64,000 bases of DNA, taken from assembly GCF_021729085.1 (NCBI RefSeq), contig NZ_JAJSAR010000001.1, positions 1,488,001 through 1,552,000 of the forward strand, in the 5' to 3' direction. A model generated the notes under the pieces. The model ran no database searches and was not told where the DNA came from. It worked only from the letters and a program-made list of their open reading frames with translations. This document shows, piece after piece, positions 33,941 through 41,929 of the stretch. The DNA comes from Pseudohongiella sp. O18 (GTDB lineage Bacteria; Pseudomonadota; Gammaproteobacteria; Pseudomonadales; Pseudohongiellaceae). The position numbers and the translations under genes were made by a program. The stretch's first letter is position 1; each line of letters opens with the position of its first letter.

Positions 33941-35318
33941 GCCGGATCAGTAATGAGCGCTCACGTAACCAGTTGAGTGTGATCGGTTCAGACACCTCTG
34001 CGCGCAGTTCGAAGTATTGCCGCAGAGACTCGTTGAAGGGACGTGAAAATACTTCGACACCAAGTTCATAGTTTAGGCGCAGGCTGCGTGGATCGATGTT
34101 GGGTGAACCGATCAGCGCATACTCATCATCGACCAGCAGCAGTTTGCTGTGCACAAACGGCGGCGGTTGATAGCGTATATCCAGTCCTGATTCCAGCAGC
34201 TGCCGCACTGAGTTCCGAGAGGCCCAGTCAGCTATTTTGATATTGTTGGTGCCCGGCAGCAAAATAGTAATCTTGACCCCTCTAAGGCGTGCCGAAATAA
34301 GCGTGCCAATAAGATCAAAGGTTGGCAGAAAATAGGGTGTCATCAGGTACACCCGCTCTTTGGATGCGGCAATCACACCGTTGATCAGTTGACTAAGCTT
34401 GTCAAGATCCCGGTTGGGGCCATCAAGAATTAGCCGCGTCCAGGTCTCGGCTGATTCGTCATTGACATTACAGCCCCTGAATTTTTCAGCATCCGGGTCT
34501 CCGGTACAGTAATACCAGTCCTGCCAGAATGCCCATTCCAGCTCGTCGACAATCTTGCCGCGCAGACCAAAGTGTATGTCCTGCACGCGGTGCGGGTTGC
34601 TGGCGGAATTGGATAAATGGCGGTCACCAATGTTGGTTCCGCCGGTAAACGCCAGCAGGCCATCGACGATCATCAACTTGCGGTGATTGCGCATATTCAG
34701 GTTGAGTGATGGTGGGAACAGCTTCAGGGGGTTGAAGCGCGTGTACTGGATGCCCAGCTCCGAAAGATGACCACCAATGCGAGGCAGGCTCATCATCTCC
34801 CCCATACCATCGAGCAGCACTTTTACCTGCACGCCACGTCGCTGGGCGCTGGCCAGTGCCCGCGCAAAGTCCCGGCCAGTCTTGTTGTTGTCGAATATAT
34901 AGGACGCCAGCAGTACTCGATCAGTGGCATTGTTGATGGCATCCAGCATAGCCGGATACAGCTTGTCGCCGTTCTCATATATTTGAATGTCGGAACAGGA
35001 GCTCAGGCCTTTTCTGGCCAGTGTCTCACCAATCAATGACAGCGGCCGAAATGAGGTGCCGTCTGGCTCGGCGATAGTCTGCAGGGAGTCACGATTGATC
35101 TTGGTGATATAGTCGCGCTGCGCCCTGGTTCGGACGCGATTGATGCCAAACAGCAGATACATTATCGGACCAGCCGCAGGCAGGATGATACACAGAGCAA
35201 TCCATCCAAAAGCGGCTTTTGAGTCGCGCTTGTTTAGCAGTGCATGGCCGGCGGTAAGCAAACCCATGACGAGCAACAGCGGAGGTAGCAACCATACCAG
35301 CACGTCCTGTGTCGTCAT
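33900..35318 (-). CDS. cls: Cardiolipin synthase (phospholipase D family)
   Basis: A 472-residue membrane enzyme. Two N-terminal helices (about residues 8-27 and 38-58) form a PLDc_N domain. The two HKD motifs are HRKLMIVDGLLAFTGGTNIGD near residue 218 and VHSKLLLVDDEYALIGSPNIDPRS near residue 395. The enzyme condenses phosphatidylglycerol molecules (or PG with another head group) into cardiolipin in the inner membrane. The gene begins six bases after an EEP-fold gene, recalling the E. coli ybhP-clsB neighbourhood, although the N-terminal helices make this copy more ClsA-like. Its last 41 bases overlap the convergent Usp gene. Confidence 0.92.
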   Translation of the reverse strand: MTTQDVLVWLLPPLLLVMGLLTAGHALLNKRDSKAAFGWIALCIILPAAGPIMYLLFGINRVRTRAQRDYITKINRDSLQTIAEPDGTSFRPLSLIGETLARKGLSSCSDIQIYENGDKLYPAMLDAINNATDRVLLASYIFDNNKTGRDFARALASAQRRGVQVKVLLDGMGEMMSLPRIGGHLSELGIQYTRFNPLKLFPPSLNLNMRNHRKLMIVDGLLAFTGGTNIGDRHLSNSASNPHRVQDIHFGLRGKIVDELEWAFWQDWYYCTGDPDAEKFRGCNVNDESAETWTRLILDGPNRDLDKLSQLINGVIAASKERVYLMTPYFLPTFDLIGTLISARLRGVKITILLPGTNNIKIADWASRNSVRQLLESGLDIRYQPPPFVHSKLLLVDDEYALIGSPNIDPRSLRLNYELGVEVFSRPFNESLRQYFELRAEVSEPITLNWLRERSLLIRLRDSLAWLFSPYL

Positions 35319-35324
35319 GAGAGC

Positions 35325-36071
35325 TCAGCCTCTGGTCAGTTCGATGTCCGTTATCAAAGCGCAGTGATCGGAAAATTCACGCCAATTGGTGCCTGAAAGC
35401 TTAACACAGTCGTGGATATCGAATCCGCGCAGATAAATGCGATCCATTGGCAGCATCGGGAAAAACGCTGGAAAGGTCTCCGCGCATTTGCCAAACACAC
35501 TTTCATGCGCTTCCACTACACCCAGCTTCTCTTTCAGCGTGCGGTGTGTGGTGCGGCGCCAGTCGTTAAGATCACCTGCGATGACAAGCGGTGCCGTGTC
35601 AGGAACCTTGCGTTGGATATAGTCAATCAGGTGGCGTGTCTGTAGCTGACGTTCCCGTTCAAACAGACCAAGGTGAATACACAGCAGGTGTACGTCGTCG
35701 GAGATGGTGCCGTGCAGGAAGCCGCGTTGTGAGAAGTTCACAAACGAAGCGTCGATGTTATCCCAGCTGACAAAAGGCAGTTCGCTCAGAATGGCATTGC
35801 CGTGGTGTCCGTGCTGGTAGATTGCGTTCTTGCCGTAGGCGTGATGAGACCAGACCGTATCTGCCAGGAACTCCATCTGGGACTCGTCGGGCCAGTGTCG
35901 CAAACGTTTACGATGCAGGGAATGGTCGCCGACGACCTCCTGCAGAAACACCAGGTTGGCTTTGCTGGCGCGCAGATGGTCGCGGATATGAGACAGCACC
36001 AGGCGTTTGGGCCCCATGCTGAATCCTTTGTGAATATTCAGCGTCAATACACGGAAGTGGGTCTCTGACAT
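35325..36071 (-). CDS. Endonuclease/exonuclease/phosphatase-fold protein (YbhP-like)
   Basis: A 248-residue protein of the EEP superfamily. Visible motifs are LTLNIHKGF near residue 9 (Asn), LVFLQEVVGDH near residue 40 (Glu), LCIHLGLFERERQLQ, VIAGDLNDW near residue 163 (Asp, Asn) and SDHCALITDIE near the end (Asp-His). Members act on nucleic acid, phosphoinositide or other phosphodiesters. The tight operon with cardiolipin synthase (six-base gap) suggests a lipid-related job as for E. coli YbhP, but this is inference. The upstream tandem Usp gene is two bases away. Confidence 0.86.
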   Translation of the reverse strand: MSETHFRVLTLNIHKGFSMGPKRLVLSHIRDHLRASKANLVFLQEVVGDHSLHRKRLRHWPDESQMEFLADTVWSHHAYGKNAIYQHGHHGNAILSELPFVSWDNIDASFVNFSQRGFLHGTISDDVHLLCIHLGLFERERQLQTRHLIDYIQRKVPDTAPLVIAGDLNDWRRTTHRTLKEKLGVVEAHESVFGKCAETFPAFFPMLPMDRIYLRGFDIHDCVKLSGTNWREFSDHCALITDIELTRG

Positions 36072-36073
36072 GG

Positions 36074-36994
36074 TTATGCCGGTTGCGACTTGTGCTTCAT
36101 GACGAGGACGTCGCAGGGGGTGTCGTAAAGAATTTTTTCAGCGGTGCTGCCAACAATCGCCTGTTCCACCACATTGCGCGACAGTGCACCGAGTACCAGG
36201 ATGTTGGCTTTTTCGCGCTTGATCGCGTGTGTCAGCGTTTTTGCAATATCACCGCGGGTCATGACCAGATTCTGCTCATCAATGTGATGCTCGTGAATCA
36301 ATTCCAGCAGCCTGTCCCGGTGTTGTTGACGGACTTTGCGAATATACACCTCGGCATCGGTCACTTTGGGGAACATGGCGCTGAGATCAGGGAAGTAACA
36401 GTGAAATACGCGGGTATTGAGCTGCATGGCGCGGGCCAGGCTCGCTGTGGTCTCCAGCAACAGGTGATCCAGCGCATTCTGCTGCGCTTTGGCATGCATG
36501 GGGTCTACGGATGCCATCACGCAGCCGTCCTCAACCCAGGGCTGCGCTTTAACCAGAAGCAGGGGGGTTGGACAGTTTTTGACCAGGCGCCAGTCAGTGT
36601 TGGTGATCAGTATGCGTGCCAGCCGACCCGGTTTCTGAACACTTTTTAAAACCAAGTCCGGTTGTTCGCTGTCGATCAGCTTTAGCAATGCTTCAGAAGC
36701 GTTCTTGTCTGATGTAAAAACGCTGCGGGCTTCGATACCCTGGGCTTCGAAGCGCTGCTGCAGCGCATCCAGTCGGTCCTGGTAATGCTCCTGAAATTTT
36801 TGTTTCTGAGAGGAGAAAAATCGTGCTGTCAGACCGCTCTGGGTACTTTCTTCCTGTGCCAGGACGTTCGCTTTGTTCATGACCAGCACGACGCTGGCGC
36901 GGTAGTAGAAACCCAGCAGAATGGCACGGTCAATTACGTGGTCTTTGTCATTGTCAGGGTCAACAATGACCAGTATTTTTTTTAGTTTTTCCAC
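36074..36994 (-). CDS. Tandem universal stress protein (UspE-like), second copy
   Basis: A 306-residue two-domain Usp protein, homologous in layout to the 33020-33940 gene: the first domain starts LKKILVIVDPDNDKDHVIDRAILLG, the second ends ILVLGALSRNVVEQAIVGSTAEKILYDTPCDVLVMKH. The start is a GTG at 36994. It is the first gene of an operon usp-EEP-cls with gaps of two and six bases. Having three Usp genes within 5 kb around fnr marks this as a stress block. Confidence 0.9.
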   Translation of the reverse strand: MEKLKKILVIVDPDNDKDHVIDRAILLGFYYRASVVLVMNKANVLAQEESTQSGLTARFFSSQKQKFQEHYQDRLDALQQRFEAQGIEARSVFTSDKNASEALLKLIDSEQPDLVLKSVQKPGRLARILITNTDWRLVKNCPTPLLLVKAQPWVEDGCVMASVDPMHAKAQQNALDHLLLETTASLARAMQLNTRVFHCYFPDLSAMFPKVTDAEVYIRKVRQQHRDRLLELIHEHHIDEQNLVMTRGDIAKTLTHAIKREKANILVLGALSRNVVEQAIVGSTAEKILYDTPCDVLVMKHKSQPA

Positions 36995-37104
36995 TGCCGG
37001 TGCCCTTGCCTTGCGGTTGCGTCAACAGCAGACATATTGGGTAATCAGCAAAGTGATTGTCAAGGTGGAATGTTCTGGCCCTGAGACCGGGATCAGGGCG
37101 CGTG

Positions 37105-37959
37105 CTACTGTTTGATAGCCTGTTGCAGGTAAGCGGGCAGCGCAAAGGCGCCGGCATGCAGCTCAGGCGTGTAGTAGCGGCTCTGGATGCCAGTCGCCTG
37201 CCATCGCTCGCGCAACTCGGTCAGACTGGTCTGTCGTGCGGCTGGTGAGTCACTGGCCCAGGCAAAAGCCATGATTCCGCCAACATAGGTTGGCACGGCG
37301 GCGCAGTAGAAGTGCCAGTCCTCAAACAGCTTGCTGAATCGGGCAGCTGTGTTGGCTACTTCGTCAGTCTGCATGAAAGCCACTCCATTCTGGGTGACCA
37401 GAATGCCGCCCGGGTTGAGGCAGCGCTGACATCCAGCATAGAAGTCTTTGGTGAAAAGAACTTCACCAGGACCCATTGGGTCAGTGGAGTCAGAAATGAT
37501 CACATCGAAGCTTTGGTCAGTGGTCTGCACAAAGTCAAAACCATCACCAATCACGATATTTGCGCGCGGATCATCGTAAGCCCCGTCGCTATGGGACGGA
37601 AGGTACTGACGTGCCATGTCAATTACAGCCTGGTCTATCTCGACCTGGGTGATATGCTCAACGCTTTTGTGACGGCACACTTCCCGAAGAATTCCGCCAT
37701 CACCGCCGCCGATGATCAGCACCCGCTTCGCATTGCCGTGAGCAACAAGGGGTACATGTGTCAGCATCTCGTGATAGATAAACTCATCACGCTCAGTTGT
37801 CTGAACAACACCATCCAGTGCCATGACACGTCCGAACTGCGCATTCTCGAATATCACCAGGTGCTGGTGCTCGGTCTTGTGTTCGAACAGGATTTCGTCG
37901 ACACGAAACGACTGTCCGTAACTCGCATAAAGCGTTTCGGTCCAACGTTGATCAGACAT
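37105..37959 (-). CDS. speE: Spermidine synthase
   Basis: A 284-residue aminopropyltransferase that transfers the aminopropyl group of decarboxylated SAM to putrescine, releasing methylthioadenosine. Motifs: [25 protein letters not shown] near residue 48, [18 protein letters not shown] near residue 85, and the catalytic [17 protein letters not shown] near residue 155 with both acidic residues. All key residues of genuine SpeE are present, unlike the gene at 29755. It lies 12 bases downstream of speD in the same direction, so speDE is an operon. Confidence 0.95.
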   Translation of the reverse strand: MSDQRWTETLYASYGQSFRVDEILFEHKTEHQHLVIFENAQFGRVMALDGVVQTTERDEFIYHEMLTHVPLVAHGNAKRVLIIGGGDGGILREVCRHKSVEHITQVEIDQAVIDMARQYLPSHSDGAYDDPRANIVIGDGFDFVQTTDQSFDVIISDSTDPMGPGEVLFTKDFYAGCQRCLNPGGILVTQNGVAFMQTDEVANTAARFSKLFEDWHFYCAAVPTYVGGIMAFAWASDSPAARQTSLTELRERWQATGIQSRYYTPELHAGAFALPAYLQQAIKQ

Positions 37960-37971
37960 CTGAGGCTCGGC

Positions 37972-38463
37972 TTATTCTTCGCTGGCAGGCTGCGTCAGGC
38001 CGCGCAGCTGCTCGCCGACGGTTACACGCGTCGGACGGAAGGCACCTTTAAGTACGGGTACGGCCTTCTCGGGCGCAGCATCGCCGCACATGAAGATATC
38101 AAAGGCGGCGTATCCGCGCTCAGGCCAGGTGTGTACGCTGATATGCGACTCGGCCAGTACCGCAACGCCGGAGATACCGCCGTTGGGGGTGAAATGATGC
38201 AGATGGATGTGCAGCAGGGTGGCACCACAGACTTCGACGCATTCGCGGAACTTGGCTTCCATCAGCTCCAGGTCGGTCAGGTTCTCTGCACCCCAGAAGT
38301 CAATCAGCAGGTGTGTGCCAGCGAATTCGAGGCCATTGCGCTGAATGAAGTGATCCTTGGCGTCCGCGTCCGGTTCTCCGGCAAATGTGGGCCATTCACT
38401 CTCATTCGCACTGGTGGCGGCTGGTTTGAGAGACTCTTTTTTAAAGGAGGAGATTGCACTCAT
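37972..38463 (-). CDS. speD: S-adenosylmethionine decarboxylase proenzyme
   Basis: A 163-residue pyruvoyl-dependent enzyme of the short bacterial class, supplying decarboxylated SAM to SpeE. The self-cleavage site is Glu105-Ser106 in AVLAESHISVHTWPE; Ser106 becomes the pyruvoyl group. The downstream His111 and the Cys in FDIFMCGD near residue 125 fit the processing and catalytic residues. The N-terminal 45 residues are an extra polar region compared with the about 120-residue minimal form. The ATG at 38463 follows AAAGGAT; an upstream in-frame start is less likely. Confidence 0.93.
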   Translation of the reverse strand: MSAISSFKKESLKPAATSANESEWPTFAGEPDADAKDHFIQRNGLEFAGTHLLIDFWGAENLTDLELMEAKFRECVEVCGATLLHIHLHHFTPNGGISGVAVLAESHISVHTWPERGYAAFDIFMCGDAAPEKAVPVLKGAFRPTRVTVGEQLRGLTQPASEE

Positions 38464-38685
38464 TATCCTTTCCCCAAAAAAAGATGGCGGTGAACTCATA
38501 GACCGTCTGTATTGCTGTGATTAAGCAGTTGCCGTCTGGACTATAAGCCTCCACACCATGCGTGGTTGATTTCGGTGATTTTCTGATGCTGTTCTGCGGA
38601 AAACTGCATGAAGCGACAGAGGGGGAGCAGTTTATTGATTTTTTAGGGAATTACAAGAGGTTTTCTGACTTTTTTTGGTGTTCCG

Positions 38686-38853
38686 GCGGCGTTTTCTGGG
38701 ACAACGCGTCCGACTCCGGAACCTGGGTGGCAGTCCTCGGGTACACCCTCGCTCCTTGCCACCCAGTCCCCGACACCTCGATTGGGCCGTTTGCCGCGCC
38801 GCCAGCGGTCACAGAAACGCAGAGAACCTCATGTGATTCCAGTTCTTGGCGTT
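38686..38853 (+). repeat. Tandem repeat unit 1 with hairpin core
   Basis: About 168 bp beginning GCGGCGTTTTCTGGG. Its core at 38716-38784 is identical, apart from one base, to 38885-38953 in unit 2. Inside the core CTGGGTGGCA at 38723-38732 pairs perfectly with TGCCACCCAG at 38757-38766, a 10-bp stem with a 24-base loop. No coding signal. Confidence 0.85.
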
Positions 38854-39025
38854 GCGGCGTGTTCTGGGTTCGGAGCGTCCGGCGCCGGAACCTGGGTGGC
38901 AGTCCTCGGGTACACCCTCGCTCCTTGCCACCCAGTCCCCGACGCCTCGATTGAACCGTGTCGCCACGCCGCCGGCAGTCAGAGAAACGCAGTGAACCTG
39001 TTGTGACCCCTGTTCTGGGCGATGA
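38854..39025 (+). repeat. Tandem repeat unit 2 with hairpin core
   Basis: Second copy, offset by 168-169 bp from unit 1. The core 38885-38953 has the same 10-bp stem (38892-38901 with 38926-38935). The flanks (GTCAGAGAAACGCAGTGAACCT-like) are more diverged. A truncated third start with GGCGCGTTCTGG follows at 39027-39038. Confidence 0.85.
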
Positions 39026-39095
39026 CGGCGCGTTCTGGAATTGGTGCGTCCGTTGTTGGGATCAGGGCTTCAATCTTGAGGTTGGCACAAGGGGA

Positions 39096-39323
39096 GGGAG
39101 GTGGGTGTGTATAGAACCGCGGGAACTGGCACTGTAGTGAAATCGAGGTCTCGGGGATAGGGTGGCAAGGAGCGAGGAAAACCTGACGAGGACTGCCACC
39201 CTAGTTCCGAGGCCGGAAGCGATGAACTGAGTCCCGAGCCGCGAAGCGTGCGAGGTCGAGTTCCGCCCCGCCGGGTGAGTGGCGAAAGGATGCGATCCGG
39301 GCGGGATGTGACACCCACCTCCC
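39096..39323. repeat. MITE-like element with 13-bp terminal inverted repeats
   Basis: GGGAGGTGGGTGT at 39096-39108 is exactly complementary, inverted, to ACACCCACCTCCC at 39311-39323. The 228-bp interval encodes nothing recognisable and contains the inverted third copy of the hairpin core. I see no clear target-site duplication, so a transposable origin is only a possibility. Confidence 0.45.
39144..39216 (-). repeat. Inverted, diverged third copy of the hairpin core
   Basis: Read on the minus strand this segment aligns with the cores at 38716 and 38885 over about 70 bases with several differences. Its stem is TAGGGTGGCA (39158-39167) with TGCCACCCTA (39194-39203). Relative to the other copies, the two outer stem pairs differ on both sides and still pair. 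Confidence 0.75.
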
Positions 39324-39378
39324 GGACCGCTACCGAAACAGAAGTGCTTATAAGCCAACTCAGTGTCGGAGTGAGCGC

Positions 39379-40527
39379 TTAGCTGGCGTCGCGGATCATA
39401 TTGCGGGCGATGATGATCTGCTGGATCTGCGAGGTGCCCTCGTAAAGACGGAACAGACGCACATCCCGATAGAAGCGCTCCACCGCGTATTCCGAGATAT
39501 AGCCGGCGCCACCATGGATCTGCACTGCACGGTCTGCCACGCGTCCCACCATCTCAGTAGCGAACAGCTTGCAGGCTGCCGATTCCGTGCTGATGTTCTG
39601 TCCCTCGTCACGCTTGCGGGCAGCGTCCAGCACCATGCAGCGAGCCGCATAGGCCTCTGTCTTCGAGTCGGCCAGCATGGCCTGGATCAGCTGGTGCTCG
39701 GCGATGGGTTTGCCGAACTGTTTGCGCTCAATGGCATAGTGCAGAGCGTCGTCAATCAGGCGTTCAGCGATCCCTACGCTGAAACCAGCGATATGCAGAC
39801 GGCCGCGGTCCAGCACTTTCATGGCGGTGATGAAGCCGTCGCCTTCCTTGCCGATCAGGTTTTCTGCCGGTACACGACAGTCTTCAAAGATGACATCGCA
39901 GGTGAGTGAGCCGGCCTGGCCCATTTTCTTGTCGATTGCACCCAGGGTGATGCCAGGTGTGCCTTTCTCAACGATAAAGGCGGAGATGCCGCGTGCACCC
40001 TTTATATCCGGGTTGGTGCGTGCCATGACATTGAATGTATCGGCGACCGGGCCGTTGGTGATATAGCGCTTGGTACCATTAATGATGTAGTGGTCACCGT
40101 CTCGAACCGCGGTGGTTTTTACTGAGCCGGCGTCGGAGCCGACATCTGGTTCGGTCAGACAGAAACAGCCTACCCACTCGCCACTGGCATATTTGGGGAG
40201 GAACTTCTGCTTCTGCTCTTCAGTGCCGTCGAAGACCACAGCCGCCGATCCGATACCATTGTTGGTACCCAGGATGGAGCGGAAGGCCGGCGACGTGCGA
40301 CCCAGTGCTAATGCGACATAGATCTCTTCTTCCATGGTCAGGCCGAGGCCGCCATATTCTTCAGGAATGGTCATGCCGAACAGTCCGAGGTCTTTCATTT
40401 CCTGAATGATCTCGTCGGGAACCTTATGGGTTTCTGCTACTTCCTGCTCAACGGGAATCAGCCGTTCCCGCACAAAACGTTCAACCATATCAACGAGTTG
40501 GTTGAGAATTTCCTGGTCTCGGATCAT
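39379..40527 (-). CDS. Acyl-CoA dehydrogenase, classical homotetrameric type
   Basis: A 382-residue dehydrogenase with the standard catalytic Glu: LYEGTSQIQQIIIARNMI at the C terminus. Other motifs are CFCLTEPDVGSDAGSVKTTAVRDGDHYIINGTKRYITNG near residue 120-155, and FGKPIAEHQLIQAMLADS. It introduces the alpha-beta double bond into a short- or branched-chain acyl-CoA and passes electrons to ETF. The ATG at 40527, after GAGGTTAC, gives the family N terminus; the frame extends 49 codons upstream with unrelated sequence. It is divergent from the thiolase operon and shares the intergenic palindrome at 40562-40577. Confidence 0.94.
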   Translation of the reverse strand: MIRDQEILNQLVDMVERFVRERLIPVEQEVAETHKVPDEIIQEMKDLGLFGMTIPEEYGGLGLTMEEEIYVALALGRTSPAFRSILGTNNGIGSAAVVFDGTEEQKQKFLPKYASGEWVGCFCLTEPDVGSDAGSVKTTAVRDGDHYIINGTKRYITNGPVADTFNVMARTNPDIKGARGISAFIVEKGTPGITLGAIDKKMGQAGSLTCDVIFEDCRVPAENLIGKEGDGFITAMKVLDRGRLHIAGFSVGIAERLIDDALHYAIERKQFGKPIAEHQLIQAMLADSKTEAYAARCMVLDAARKRDEGQNISTESAACKLFATEMVGRVADRAVQIHGGAGYISEYAVERFYRDVRLFRLYEGTSQIQQIIIARNMIRDAS

Positions 40528-40561
40528 GCGTAACCTCAAATAGTAAAAGCGCTGTTTTTTA

Positions 40562-40577
40562 TCGAACGAAAGTTCGA
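40562..40577. promoter_or_regulatory. 16-bp inverted repeat between divergent beta-oxidation genes
   Basis: TCGAAC-GAAA-GTTCGA is a perfect dyad with 6-bp arms and a 4-bp spacer. It lies 34 bases before the dehydrogenase ATG (minus strand) and 109 bases before the thiolase ATG (plus strand), where a single regulator could control both. It recalls, but does not match, known fatty-acid regulator boxes. Confidence 0.5.
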
Positions 40578-40686
40578 CATAATACCCCGAACGAGCGTCC
40601 GAGTCGAACTGCACGGCTCCAAAAGCTTGTGCTACCATTGCGGCCCTGCCGATTCTGTATGTTATGGGGAACAAGAGAAGAATTCT

Positions 40687-41901
40687 ATGAGTCAGTTACA
40701 AGAAGCCTATATATATGATGGTGCCCGCACGGCTTTTGGTCGTCATGGCGGCGCGCTCTCACCGATCCGCCCTGATGATCTGCTGTCGCACGTCATTCGC
40801 AGCGTTGTGGGGCGCAATGTGTTTGACCCGGCGGCCTATGAAGACGTCATCATGGGCAATACCAACCAGGCCGGGGAAGATTGCCGCAATGTTGGCCGCT
40901 TTGCCGCGCTGCTGGCGGGTCTGCCAACAACGGTGGCCGGTCTGACTGTCAATCGCCTGTGTGGATCAGGGCTGGCTGCAATACTGGACGCCAGCCGGGG
41001 TGTCAAAGCCGGCGAGGGCTCCCTGTTCCTGGCGGGTGGTGTTGAGTCGATGAGCCGGGCACCACTGATTCTTTCCAAGGCCCAGACGGCATTCGATCGT
41101 GGTCAGCAGATCGCTGACAGTACGCTGGGAGCGCGATTCACCAATCCGCTGATCTCCAAGAACTTCGGCGATGACACCATGCCACAGACGGCAGACAACA
41201 TCGCCAAAGACCTGGGTATCAGCCGTGAAGACAGCGATGCGTTTGCTGCTGCGTCCCAGTCGAAATATGAAACTGCACGTGCAGCGGGCTTTTTCCAGGA
41301 AGAGATTGTTCCGGTTGAAGTGCCTCAGGGGCGCAAAAAGCCGCCACTGGTGGTTGACGCTGACGAGCATCCACGCCCTCAATCGACTCTTGACGTGCTG
41401 AGCGGGTTGCGAACACTGTTTGATGGTGGTGTGGTTACTGCAGGTAATGCATCAGGCATTAACGACGGCGCCGCCGCATTGATCATCGGTGACGAGGCGA
41501 TTGGACAGAAATACGGCGTAAAGCCACGCGCACGTATCATCGCTGGCGCTGTGGCAGGCGTCGAGCCGCGTGTCATGGGCCTGGGGCCGGTCTTTGCCAT
41601 TCGCAAGGCTCTGCAACGCGCCGGCCTGACGTTGAAAGACATGGACATCATTGAAATCAACGAGGCGTTTGCTACCCAGGTGCTGGGTTGTCTGAAGATG
41701 CTCGAGATCGATTTCAGCGATAAACGCGTAAACCCCAATGGTGGTGCGATTGCCGTGGGTCACCCGCTGGGTGCCTCGGGTGCCAGGATCGCCATCACGA
41801 CACTGCGTCAACTCGAACGCACCGGTGGTCGATACGCAGTGATCAGCCTTTGTATTGGTATCGGTCAGGGCGTCGCAGCCGTCATTGAGCGACTCGACTA
41901 A
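40687..41901 (+). CDS. Acetyl-CoA C-acyltransferase (thiolase)
   Basis: A 404-residue thiolase. The nucleophilic Cys is in TVNRLCGSGLAAILDASRGV near residue 96, the EINEAFATQVLG His-type loop region near residue 322, GHPLGASGARIA near residue 360 with the catalytic His, and the second Cys in ISLCIGIGQGVA near residue 390. It cleaves 3-ketoacyl-CoA to acetyl-CoA and a shortened acyl-CoA. The start at 40687 after AGAGAAG trims 20 upstream codons. It is the first gene of an operon with FadB-like and alcohol dehydrogenase genes; the next gene begins 28 bases on. Confidence 0.93.
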   Translation: MSQLQEAYIYDGARTAFGRHGGALSPIRPDDLLSHVIRSVVGRNVFDPAAYEDVIMGNTNQAGEDCRNVGRFAALLAGLPTTVAGLTVNRLCGSGLAAILDASRGVKAGEGSLFLAGGVESMSRAPLILSKAQTAFDRGQQIADSTLGARFTNPLISKNFGDDTMPQTADNIAKDLGISREDSDAFAAASQSKYETARAAGFFQEEIVPVEVPQGRKKPPLVVDADEHPRPQSTLDVLSGLRTLFDGGVVTAGNASGINDGAAALIIGDEAIGQKYGVKPRARIIAGAVAGVEPRVMGLGPVFAIRKALQRAGLTLKDMDIIEINEAFATQVLGCLKMLEIDFSDKRVNPNGGAIAVGHPLGASGARIAITTLRQLERTGGRYAVISLCIGIGQGVAAVIERLD

Positions 41902-41929
41902 TCAATCATTCACTTACAAGGAATTTGCT

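Larger units (their letters stand above)
38464..39378. other. Repeat-rich intergenic region without a convincing gene
   Basis: The 915 bases between speD and the next dehydrogenase gene contain tandem and inverted repeats (listed separately) and no reading frame with a ribosome site and protein-like composition. Both flanking genes point leftward, so the repeats lie between the 3' end of the dehydrogenase gene and the promoter region of speDE. Confidence 0.75.

Noticed and set aside
38562-39318. Several open frames in the speD-dehydrogenase gap
   Set aside because: They run through the tandem repeats, repeat the same peptide by construction, and lack ribosome sites.
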